From Uloborus plumipes (taxonomy: Eukaryota; Arthropoda; Arachnida; Araneae; Uloboridae): a stretch of DNA of 64,000 bases. Each line of letters starts with the position of its first letter. Position 1 is the stretch's first letter. A program made the translations under genes and the position numbers. Below the pieces are notes generated by a model. That model did no database searches. It saw only the letters and a program-made list of their open reading frames with translations, and was not told the origin of the DNA. Positions 54,131 to 64,000 of this stretch are shown in pieces. Location: NCBI GenBank assembly GCA_038373865.1, contig JAXGGA010001707.1:62001-126000 (forward strand), given 5' to 3'.

Positions 54131-54361
54131 TTAACCCTACACTGCATGATTTTTTGTTCCTTGAAAGACATATATATGTTTTTTAGTGTAATAAGAAAAC
54201 ATTGGAACACATTTGAAAAAAATTAATTTTGAGGATAGATGGTAATATTTGCTTTTAAGGTACCTAATACTTGCTTTTTTATGCTTGAGCTGCCTTATGT
54301 ATGGTCATAAGGAAAAATAGTCCCTGTAGCCAATTGGCAACGTTACGCAGTGTAGGGTTAA
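54131..54361. mobile_element. piggyBac-like MITE, 223 bp
   Basis: TTAA (54131-54134 and 54358-54361) encloses CCCTACACTGC and GCAGTGTAGGG, an exact 11-bp inverted repeat. TTAA with CCC ends is the piggyBac signature. No coding capacity. Confidence 0.85.
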
Positions 54362-54703
54362 AAACATTTAAAAATATTTTATCATTGATTTTGAAGACAA
54401 AATTAAACAATGACTTGAGTGCTTTTTCCCTCGCCGACGTGCGAGTAAAATATCGCAATCTCGCCCATATAAGGAATTCTGAATCTTCTGGTACGCCACG
54501 AATATGCATATTAATAACGCTGTACTGGGGAATGCAAAGAACGCAAGAGCAGCTTTCAACCATTATCGAGTAAATAAAAGAGATTATGGAAAGCTCCTTT
54601 TATTAATAAAACCAGTCAGTACGCGTGGATCCTATTTTATGGAATATCGTGTGTGAGGCCCAATAATGAGTTATGCTTTTTAGTGGACTTAACGCTCTGA
54701 TTA
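54362..54703. other. No gene seen
   Basis: Plus (54301-54573) and minus (54279-54563) frames overlap each other and extend into the MITE. Neither is recognised. Confidence 0.4.
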
Positions 54704-56045
54704 AAAAAGGGCGTTAATATGCGAAAAGTGCGCAAGGGTGTTTATGGCTGCGGAGCTTTCCTTCAGGCGAGCTTTAGCTGAGTGAGTGAGGAGAGATGGC
54801 ATTTAGTGTGCTATTATTTTTATTGAGGGGAGAATTTTACGCCGGAAAAGCATTTTTAATTAATTTCAGATGCATTTTGCTAGATTATTTCAGCAATTTG
54901 ATGTCATCAATACGAACTGTAAATCTCGAGTATTTTTTGCCGAAAATTTCATGATTTTAAATTTCTGATTGCTTGTTAGTTTGTAGAATACGAAACAGAG
55001 CAACAGCTTTATTTAGAATATTTTTAAAAATTTTAAGCTACACTTTGTCTGTACAAAAAAATCAGTAATCAGTGAAATTATTTTAACTCTAAAACACGAA
55101 AGGTTACAGCAAATAAAATATGCATTTTTACATTTCAAAAAATGATAAAGGGTTCCGCCACAGCATATAATTTGTATAACTACACATAAAAATTGAAAAA
55201 GGGCGTTAATATGCGAAAAGTGCGCAGCATGTTTATGGCTGCGAAGCTTTCTTCAGCGAGCTTATAGCTGTTTGTTGGCTGAGTGAGTGAGGAGAGGGCA
55301 TTTAGGGTGCCATTATTTTTATTGAGAGGATGATTTTATGCTGAAGAAGCGTTTTTAATTAATTTCAGATGCATTTTCTGTCGCTTATTTCATTAAATTG
55401 ACGTCATCAATACAAATTGTAAATCCGAGTATGTATCGGACATATCTTTTTTTAAATATCATATTGTTTGTTAGTTTGTAGAATACTAAGTTAGGAACCA
55501 ATTTTGAAATATATGTATATATCTTAATTTTAAGCTACTTAAAAAATAATTAAATAAGCAAAAAAGCAGATAACAGTAAAATTATCATAACTCATAAAGG
55601 CGAAAGGTTACAGAAAATTAAATATGCATATGAATATGTCAGAAAATTTGAGTGGGGGAGTGACATTCTGGGTGTTATTTTTTTTAATGAGTGAAGAATT
55701 TTCTCATGCCGGAAAGCATTTTTAACTAATCTCAGATGCAATTTCGCTAGCTTATTCAAGAAAAATGATGTCATCAATATGAATCGTAAATCCGAGTAGG
55801 CAGGAAAATTTCTTTATTTTGAATTTCTGCATGCTTGTTAGTTTTCAGAATACAAAGTGGAGCAAATGCTTTATTCGATTTTTTTTTAATTTAAAGCTAC
55901 ACTTTGTCTTTGTAAAAAAAGCAGTAATCAGTAAAATTATCGTAACTCTAAAAGGCGAAAACTTACAGAAAGAAAATATGCATATGTACATTTCAGAAAA
56001 TGAAAAAGGGTTCCGCAATAACGTAATTTGTATACTTACACATAT
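54704..56045. repeat. Tandem repeat, three copies of a ~490-bp unit
   Basis: The units are about 54704-55195, 55196-55650 and 55651-56045; the third lacks the first ~90 bp. The shared order is AGGGCGTTAATATGCGAAAA (units 1-2), GAGTGAGTGAGGAGAG, TTTTTAATTAATTTCAGATG, ATGTCATCAATA, GTTAGTTTGTAGAATAC, AAGCTACACTTTGTCT, GTAATCAGT and AAAGGGTTCCGC. Identity is about 75-85%. Each unit has a T(G/A)CGTCATCAATA-like word. No unit encodes a protein. It may be a satellite fragment or multiplied element interior. Confidence 0.85.
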
Positions 56046-56392
56046 GTATGAAGGCAAGCTCATTTCAACAGTTGCTTTTTCTTACGTTGCACAGAATATA
56101 ACTCTCGTTAGTGCTGATTTCTTCTTTTTATTTAATTTTTGTTTTTAGATTTTTAAAATGAGAGTGCATTTCTCGTACAGGTGGTAACACACCTGTAGAT
56201 AAATATTTAAAATTTTACATTTTCTGTACGAGTTAGGGACATTCTTGTTTTGATGCTGCTTATTTAAAAAAAAAAGCAATTGTTGCTTATGTCTATTGTT
56301 GGGCGTAGCATTGCCCATTCTTTTGCTTTACAACTTGTAAAAAATTTGCTATAAATTTAGAGGGTACGATGTTATAGCATCAAGTTAACTCA

Positions 56393-56393
<1 letters not shown>

Positions 56394-56444
<51 letters not shown>
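56394..56444. repeat. (TA)n microsatellite, 51 bp
   Basis: An uninterrupted TA dinucleotide run. Confidence 0.97.
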
Positions 56445-56446
<2 letters not shown>

Positions 56447-58657
56447 TTTATTTATCACAAAAAATTACAAGATTCTTGTGTTCCACAAATTATGCCATGA
56501 GGCTTACAGAAGTAAATATTAAGCACAAAAGTAGAAAGTAAAAATTGCTTAAAAATTTACATTTCTCCAAAATCAGAAAACAAACGCAGTCTTTTAAATA
56601 AAGAAAAAGAAAAAGGCCGCATTTAAAACTACCGATACTTAAAACTGAAAATATGCATCTGAAAATCTATATAGTTAAATCTAATTGAATTTTTTCCATG
56701 TTTCGAAAATTCGGAAAGCAATTTTATTTTAACATAAACAAATTGTTCCTGCTTACATTTACACTTTCCGTCCAATAGTTATCATTTAGTGTACAGTTTT
56801 TTCAACTTTAAAAGTATTTCTAGTTCATTACATTCTTTACTACTCTTAATGAACCACTTATTGCTTTACTTTCTACTTACGTATGAATTCTAGCATTCTT
56901 CTGCTACTTTATAGTTTTATAAATTCCAAATATCTCGGAAGTAAATAATATCACAGCAAGTATCTTATTCAGCAACTAATTTTATTCAATGAAATCCTTT
57001 GGAACGTTTTCTCATTTCGTCACAAAGATAAACAACTGCACTGTGCAAGATAATTCCAATTTGAAACACTTTTGTAATCAGTTATTTCTCTCGAAATAAA
57101 CAGTTTCAGCTTGCCATAGAATGAAATGCGAAGCTAATTTCTTTGTTTCATTTCCGAAATTCGTATTAAGAGCTTATTAAGCTCCAAGAGAAACCTTTCT
57201 ATGCGCCTAATACTACTAAACATTTCCGTATTTTTACAATTTTGCTGTTCTATGACATACTACACATTGAAGCTAGGACACAGTAAGTATGTTTGATAAA
57301 TATAAATTCATAAGTTCGAATTTTTGCGTTATAGATAACTATAGTTCAAATTTTGAGCTAGCATAGTTAGTTTCACAAAATTTCTTTGTAACGCTGTCAT
57401 TAAAACGCATAGCCAATAAACTCCACGAACTTCGGGTGAATTGTTCGAGTTGAATAGGAAGCCGATGGGCACAGGCAGTTATCTACAAAGATCCAATTTC
57501 TTATCCCAGGCTAATAGCAACTTTGGAGAAGTATATTCCACTTCTTCTATTTTTAATTTTTTTATCACAGTTAATAGGACAACATTACAGGAATTCAACT
57601 GTGGTAAATAAAATTAATTTATGCCGAGAGTTTATATAAGTACTTAAATGGCAATACAATTTTCTATTTGTAATCAGAATTTCTACCTAGACAGCAAGAA
57701 AAGCTAAATTGTTTTTCTAAAATATATTTTTACAATGATTAAAGTGCTTTATTTTGAAAGCAATTTTCTAGATTGCTTGATTAGATAGATAAACATGCCT
57801 CTAGCATAGTTAAAATTACCCCAGCGTATTCTACAGAAGTTAGATCCCCATTATCTTGCGTCATAAACATACAATAGTTTTTAGAGGCATTCATGGCCAG
57901 TATGTGCATGTGCAACTGATAGCAAAAACTAACTTTCAGTTTCAGAGCAGCTATCATAACATTGTTCATAAAAATAAGAATTTTGGGTGTAGATATTTTT
58001 ATGCTTGCAGATATGGTGTATTTAATATAAAAGTAAATAGAAAAAAACGGTCGTCATTACCATCCTTACTCATAGTGTTAACTCACTTTTAACATTATTG
58101 TGCAATGCTGACATTAAATGAACCTTTGTACAAAATATGTAAAATTTCAACGAAGGTAGCCATTGTGTATGTAGGTTGATAACAAAATGATACTAAATGT
58201 ATTATTTATAGGTGCTACTAGGTGCTCGATGATTGTTTTCATTTTAAAGTTAATTTTGTGTAAGCTATGGCTGTTTTATTAGATTTAACAGGAGTTTATT
58301 TGAAAAAATGGTCTATGATTATTAAAAAGAAAAAAAATCAATACTTTAGCATTTTTAGCATATTTCTTTTGATTTTCGAAGAAAAATTCAATATAGTATT
58401 AAATAATCAATTGATTCATGAGTAAAAATGTAAGAAGATTATAAAAAAAACAATCCCATAATAAAGATGTCTTTAAAATTTACCAATTTCATCCTCAATA
58501 TCTCTTAAATAAAGAAGATATTTCGTGAACCTTTGTAGTTTATCAAAAGTAGATGTAAAGTAATTCAAGAGAAGCCATATTTAAGGAGTTTTTTACTACT
58601 ACGCTGAAAATTGAAATAATTGATCAGTAAGAAAATGCTATTTATTATGCAATATTT
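56445..58657. other. No gene seen
   Basis: Long AT-rich stretch. Short frames at 57781-57969 (minus) and 57856-58092 (plus) overlap on opposite strands and are unrecognised. Confidence 0.45.
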
Positions 58658-58692
58658 AATTGCGAATATATACATTGTATATATTCGCAATT
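58658..58692. repeat. Perfect 35-bp palindrome
   Basis: The arm AATTGCGAATATATACA is followed by one T and its exact reverse complement. It lies 38 bp upstream of the dead Tc1 gene start. Confidence 0.9.
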
Positions 58693-58730
58693 CCGTGAAA
58701 TTTGACAAATTGCATTCACGTTAGCCAGGG

Positions 58731-59903
58731 ATGCCTTTAAGAAGACGAAGAAGCCATTATCAGCAGCTCACCGAGTTTGAACGAGGTTGTAAAATTTGGC
58801 TACGAGAAGGTGAATTTCCATTTCGCGATATTGCAGAAAGGCTTGGGGGAGAATGTTTCCACTATGTATGATTATTGGAAGCTATGGTCAAGGGATAGTA
58901 CTACCTCAAGAAGCTCGAATTCCAAGCTGCCACGTGGCACGACTGAGAAAGAAGATCGTCGAATCTTGCGTACGGCTGTGGCGCATCGTACTGCATCTGC
59001 GGCTGACATTCAAGCTGCAGTAGGTACCGTCGTGACCCAAGGAACGGTAAGAAACTGTTTACTTTAAGGATACCTCCGGGACAGGCAGCCTGTAGCCGGT
59101 ATTCCATTGACTGCAAACCATTGCCATTTCCGACGGCAGGGGTGCCACGACAGAGCTCACTGGAGGTCGGAGTGGAGATCTGTTGTAATTTTTTATGAAA
59201 ACAGATTCTGCCCTAGCGCAAGTGGTGGCTGTGTGTTGGTCAGAAGGAGGCCAGGGGACCGCCTGCACCCAAGCGGTCTACGGCCTAGACACAGGAACCC
59301 ACACCTGGAGTCATGGTCTCTAGAGCAATTTCCTACGATAGCAGGGGCACTCTTGTGATTATCTCAAACTCACTGACTGAAAATTTGTCGTCAGTCTGGT
59401 AATTTAACCAGTAGTACAGCCCTTTATGAGTAGTATTCAAGGGGGAGTTTTCCAACAGGATAGCGCTCACCCTCACATCGCTGCTGTAACGCAATGTGCT
59501 CTACAGAGTGCTGACATGTTACCAAGACCTGCAAAATCACCAGGTCTGTCTCCAATGGATAACGTATATTATATCATTGGACGGCACTTTGAGCATCATC
59601 CACAGTCAGCAATGACGGTCCTAGTATTGACACAACAAGTGCAACAAGCATGGCACTCCATACCACAAAGTGACATTCGGCACCTGTATGACATAATGCG
59701 TGCACGCTGGCAGGCTTGCCTTCAAAATTCTGGTGGTTACACCTTCTATTAAATTAACATAATTTCACATTTGCACAGCATAAATTAGCCAGTGATCTTG
59801 TACATTTAATCAATTAAACATGTTAACTAGACAATTACATTACCCAAATTTTATTACTCTACAGTAATTTTTTCTTGGTGTTGGGATTTTTTTTCCACCA
59901 GTG
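58731..59903 (+). pseudogene. Tc1-type transposase pseudogene with right transposon end
   Basis: The gene opens at ATG 58731 (MPLRRRRSHYQQLTEFERGC), a helix-turn-helix start typical of Tc1 transposases, but meets a stop near 58869. In other frames follow IPLTANHCHFRRQGCHDRAH (about 59100-59160), WRSVVIFYENRFC (59170-59215) and FQQDSAHPH (about 59450). Next comes SPGLSPMDNVYYIIG (about 59540), and the gene ends GGYTFY at 59752. The first catalytic Asp of the SDESRF motif is Tyr here, the third residue (Glu in SPIEH) is Asp, and at least two frameshifts separate the pieces. The right end CACTGGTGG, inverse at 59895-59903, is followed by TA. The left end is missing. It belongs to a different Tc1 family from the intact copy at 52.5 kb. 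Confidence 0.8.
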
Positions 59904-59905
59904 TA

Positions 59906-61421
59906 TATTCTCTTCTTTGTATGACAATATTGAAGAATTTTTGTGTTAAAGAAAGTTGTTAAATTGTGGTTTGTTCCACCATAGATGCGGAGAAGATGCC
60001 TCCAATGTGTCAGTCTAAAATAATATGGTCGAAAAAGTAAGATACGGCGAATAAAGTAATATGGGAATAATAGTAATAATAATAATTTTATTTTTTATGA
60101 ATATTATTTGTTGGTAATTTACATAATGGAGGTATTTGAAAAAAAAAAAAAAACCCCTGCTGAAAAACAGCTGGTGTTTAAAAAATATCATAACGTTTAC
60201 TAATTTTGAAATTACCAAGATAATTTTCAATTTAATGCCTAATTGGCCAAATCTTGGGATTTAAAACAGATTAAGTTGAGCCTATATGTTTTAATTTGTC
60301 TGATTGGACTGTTTCATTTACTGAATATTCTCACCGCTCTCATTTCTTCATATACACAAAACTCTTTCTTGATTCTTTTACCTCCATTTACCTAATGTCA
60401 TTTCAGTATTCATATCACACATCTTTAAACTGTTGATAGTTTATTGATTAAATCTTAAATACTGGTTTCAAAATTTAAAAAAAAAAAATCAGATCAGGTT
60501 AAAAGCTTTATCAAAATGCTTCTCGGCGTAGCAGGAATTTTAGCACGACCAAAAAATGATGAGGCAGACTATTATTGAGTATATTTTAACGGCATTTGAC
60601 CGTAATTTTGCTTAGTGAGAAAAAACTGATTTGGCTTTCCTTAAGAAGCTAATTTTATCAAAGCGTATTTTAAAACAAACAAACTTATTTCTGTTTCATG
60701 CTTTCTTCTAACAAATAAAATTAGTCAAGAAAATAAAATATTGCCTATTCTTAGACAAAAAAATAATAATAATAACTAAATAAATAAAAAAAAAAGAAAA
60801 AGACATAAATAAATTTGGAAAAAAAGAAACATTTTGTTCAATCGTTGAGCTCCTCAGAAATCGATTTTATTGGTAAGTTTAAATGCTCTGAATACTAATT
60901 CTTGGAAAAGATTTTAGCGAAAAAAGTTCCCAACGACCTCGTTGCTGAGCGACGGTGTCACACTAACGAACTAAAGCTGAAATTTTCAGAGTTTATCCAA
61001 AATCGCATTTTGTCTTTCGTTTCCTAGCTCGCCTTTTCATTCTATTTTATTCTGAATCACGCGCACAAAATACCGCTGCATCGAAAAAAAAGAAAATGAA
61101 AAAAAAAAAAAATATATATATATATTCTTTAAAGCAAGCCTTCTTATGCAACAGATGAGGAAAAACTTTTTGAGAGTCAACAGCAAACTTGGAAAGCGCG
61201 GGAAGTAGGGGGTGGGAGGAGACAAGATTTAGAACGAGAAGTGATTCGATTTGGATAAAGAAGAAACCAGAGGGAAAGAAAATGGGCTAAAATTATCCGT
61301 GAGAAAAACGATATGTAGAAAAGGCTTGGGTTCTCGAGGCAGATTCTGAATCCAATTCTTCGTAGGGGAAGTGCTTTTCTGGATTGGTTTAAAGTTCTCT
61401 TACTTTCTGAAGTAGAAATGG
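59906..61421. other. No gene seen
   Basis: AT-rich sequence with A runs near 60139, 60780-60800 and 61085-61110. 61200-61400 is purine-rich. No coding or repeat structure was recognised. Confidence 0.4.
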
Positions 61422-61649
61422 GTGAGTAGATGGTATGTGAGATCGTTTTTGAAGTCGGAGCTCTTTCGGAGGCAATGCATTATGTTGAAGAAGCTGGAAG
61501 AGATTTACGAAGTTCCTCCTTCGGTTTATGTTCGGCAATTTGAAGATTCCATGTTTGAAGTATGTGAAGGAATTTTCCGATGCGGAGGTATCACTATCTA
61601 TTGGAATCAATTTATTAAAGAAGAATATGTGTTACGCAGAAAAGCTTAG
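61422..61649 (+). CDS. Unrecognised open frame of 75 codons
   Basis: It opens at GTG 61422 (in-frame ATG at 61482) and ends TAG at 61649. Codon choice looks less AT-biased than the surroundings, and the translation (LKKLEEIYEVPPSVYVRQFE) is well mixed. A GGTGAGTAG splice-donor-like word lies at its 5' edge. It may be an exon or chance. No domain is recognised, and a minus-strand frame overlaps. Confidence 0.18.
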   Translation: MSRWYVRSFLKSELFRRQCIMLKKLEEIYEVPPSVYVRQFEDSMFEVCEGIFRCGGITIYWNQFIKEEYVLRRKA

Positions 61650-61913
61650 TTCTACGTCTTCCTTCTACGTCCTATTCTGAGAGTATTAATTTCCACACAA
61701 TGAACTGTTTCATTTGGTTTAAAGTTATTAGAAGCAACATTTCGGTGGTTGCATTTGCTCTTCGATGTTTTAGCTACCTCTTTTCTTGAAATTGGAAAAA
61801 AAAACAAACATAAAATCTGTACATCAATTTCGATGCTTAGAAATAAAGTATCACTCTCATAATCGCTTTATTTAAAACAAAAATTTTCAAGTCCCTTTTC
61901 AATTTTTAAGACC

Positions 61914-62199
61914 TACCATGACGGCCTTCCTGTCTAGTGGTTAGAGAAGTTTGACTGGGTAGGAAGGTCCAGGGTTCGAATCCCATCTCGGACATGGTTG
62001 TACTCTCCTTTTAATGTTTTTGTCCTTTCTTAATGCGAATGTGTTGTTGTGCTGTGAAGGGTTGCCTACTCTATGAACGGGTCAATATGCATGTCTGTAC
62101 TGTAGAAGTCGGACTTAAATGACGGAACATTTGGAAAAGTGAAGCAGCACACCCTAAATTACCAGCCTAGCTGTCATAAGTCAACAACAGCCACTGCCT
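61914..62199 (+). mobile_element. tRNA-derived SINE, family C, copy 2
   Basis: The head ACGGCCTTCCTGTCTAGTGG includes box A-like TAGTGGTTAGAG and a perfect box B GGTTCGAATCCC. The body GAAGGGTTGCCTACTC and AAAAGTGAAGCAGCACACCC matches copy 1 at 25939-26230, and it ends with CAACAACAG. Confidence 0.82.
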
Positions 62200-64000
62200 A
62201 ACGTGGTATTTATAACTAAATTGATCACAATACCCTCATAAATAGTCTAAGCCATCGGAGATTTTTTCTTTTCAAGTTTTATTCCCTTAAAGCTGTTTAT
62301 AAATGCTTTCCAAAATTTGAACCAAACTAGTTATAGTAAGCCGATAGATTCTAAACTAATTATAAATACAACTGCTTCAATCATTAATATTATATTTGAA
62401 AATACAACTTCTTTAGCTCGTAAGTCATATTTATTGATCATCAACAATCAAATCATGTATTAATTTCCGAATTAAACCAATCATATTTGCTCTATAATTG
62501 TCTCTGAGTAATATTTGCTAAAATGGATGAAGACATTTGCTTAATTTTCAGAAATTTCTTATTATGCAATTAAATAAGTTCTGCCAAACTCTAACCACTC
62601 ATGCTTTTGTTACAAAAGGATTTTATTTGGTGAAGGTTAAGGAAAATATATTTAAAATATTCCCTTCTTCATTGATTTTTAAGAAGGATATATTATTGGC
62701 TACCTGGTGTGTTTTGTGATTTCCTGAAGAACAAGTGAGACCTTCAGTACAGTAACAAATAAAGCCCAGAAGTTCAATCATATAACTTGTAAGAGGTAAT
62801 CATATTCTATCCTTTACTGAAATATTTATGCCTTTAAAATGCACCATTCGTTTGAGTTCATCGTTGTATCAACACTGCCATCCCCTCCCTCCCTCCCCAA
62901 AAACGTTTCAGCATTTCATCTATATCCCGTAAGCTTACAAAATTTAAATTAAGAGCAACCTATTCCCTCGCATAATATTGAGGCCAGAGGCAATTGTTTG
63001 AGCCTAGATATTTATCCAAGCTAAAGTTAGGTTTGCGTGAAGTCATATATGACTGCAGGAGTGCTATCATAACTATGCTTAGGATCCTGTAATAATTAAG
63101 AAAGAAATATAATACAGAAACAAACTCCTCTCTACTCGCTATAATATTTTACTTGCTTCCATAACCATGTATCCCACTTGTAAATTCAAACGAATAGAAC
63201 TATAATCAGCTTAAAACACTTTTGAAGACAGATATGGTATTTTTTGACCATAATCAAAAAGGTTTTAGTTTAAAAAAAACATATTTTTAGCCCCCCCCCC
63301 CTCCTTTTTTTTTAAATTAAAGACATCCCTGACTGATGCGGACCAGAAGACCCCAAAGCTAATTAACTTGTTATTTCCAAATACGTAATTTTCAACCAAA
63401 AAACCTTATGAAATACCTTGTCTCAATTTAAAAAAAAAAAATAGATACTCTAAGTAAAACTCACTTAAAGCTAGGATACTGAATTCATTGTGACGATAAA
63501 ACCCAAACAAACACTCGAAAAAGAAAGAAGGAAATTCTTATCATTGCATGAAGATTCACAAAATATGAAGTCATAGTCATGAATCAAATTATTCAGCAAG
63601 TCAAGGTAGTTATGACATTTTGTATAATAAATTCATTTTTACTTAAATAGTAAAACACTGCAATTGTTTAATGAAAAGGAAAGCTTATTGTTAAATAGTC
63701 TAATAAATGTTTATGAAACCTTTTTTTCAATGCATGTAAATTCGTGTTACTAAAAAGTTCCGAAGCATGTCTAGAGCATTTCCTCTCAAGCACAAAAATT
63801 AAATCATTTTACATTTTAATACAAACTGTGATCATTTTTGTTTGAAGAAAAAAAACTTAAAATTTAAAGACAAGAAAAATACACACATCTGCGTCGAAAT
63901 AGTTTAACGAACGAAGCCTTCTTCTTTAGGATACCGCTGAAAAAAACCCTCATTTTACTTTTCTTCTGACTTATTTAATTTCCAATTTTTCTCTTCAAAA
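62200..64000. other. No gene seen
   Basis: AT-rich sequence with a C run at 63291-63302. A 60-codon frame (62537-62719) is unrecognised. No terminal repeats or tRNA-like words were found. Confidence 0.4.

Overview
This window is eukaryotic, AT-rich, intergenic or intronic DNA. It has no bacterial gene layout and no confidently coding host gene. The content fits an animal genome, most plausibly an arthropod (chelicerate-like): Tc1/mariner, hAT, piggyBac-like and pogo-like elements, several tRNA-derived SINE families, hammerhead-ribozyme repeats, and decayed coding fragments that resemble uncharacterised arthropod transposon-associated proteins. The species assignment is inference only. The only intact long reading frame with a clear identity is a Tc1-type transposase (53544 to 52501, minus strand) inside a complete 1.2-kb transposon with inverted ends and a TA duplication.

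Layout. 0-3 kb: mostly featureless DNA with a type I hammerhead ribozyme motif at 1321-1411. 3.1-6.0 kb: a 1.7-kb foldback element directly followed by a hAT-like element with a perfect 8-bp target duplication. 6.8-7.5 kb: a palindromic MITE in TTAA. 7.5-16.3 kb: sparse, with a few short repeats. 16.3-22.1 kb: three concentrically nested foldback transposons, each with its own inverted ends and target duplication, the innermost carrying inverted copies of a coding relic. 23.6-28.0 kb: a dense SINE cluster (four families, seven copies) with a dead Tc1 copy that was itself hit by a MITE. 30.3-34.9 kb: a large inverted repeat whose arms are built from ~150-bp tandem units. 35.9-36.3 kb: a second coding relic. 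36.6-37.4 kb: a dispersed repeat and a GC-richer island. 39.2-39.3 kb: a second hammerhead locus on the minus strand. 43.4-45.4 kb: a TA-flanked minisatellite element split by an element made almost wholly of GTGAC/GTCAC words, which in turn holds a tRNA-derived insertion. 45.8-48.0 kb: a piggyBac-like MITE and a second minisatellite element. 50.0-54.4 kb: six terminal-inverted-repeat or hairpin elements in close series, including the intact Tc1. 54.7-56.0 kb: three tandem copies of a ~490-bp unit. 58.7-59.9 kb: a dead Tc1 copy. 61.9-62.2 kb: a SINE.

How it fits together. There is no operon or pathway here. The window is a record of layered transposition, and target duplications give the insertion order in several places. 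The unusual theme is the number of long perfect or near-perfect inverted repeats (at least eight). These would form hairpin RNA if transcribed and could serve as small-RNA sources. All motif calls were made by eye; no alignment, folding or database search was run.
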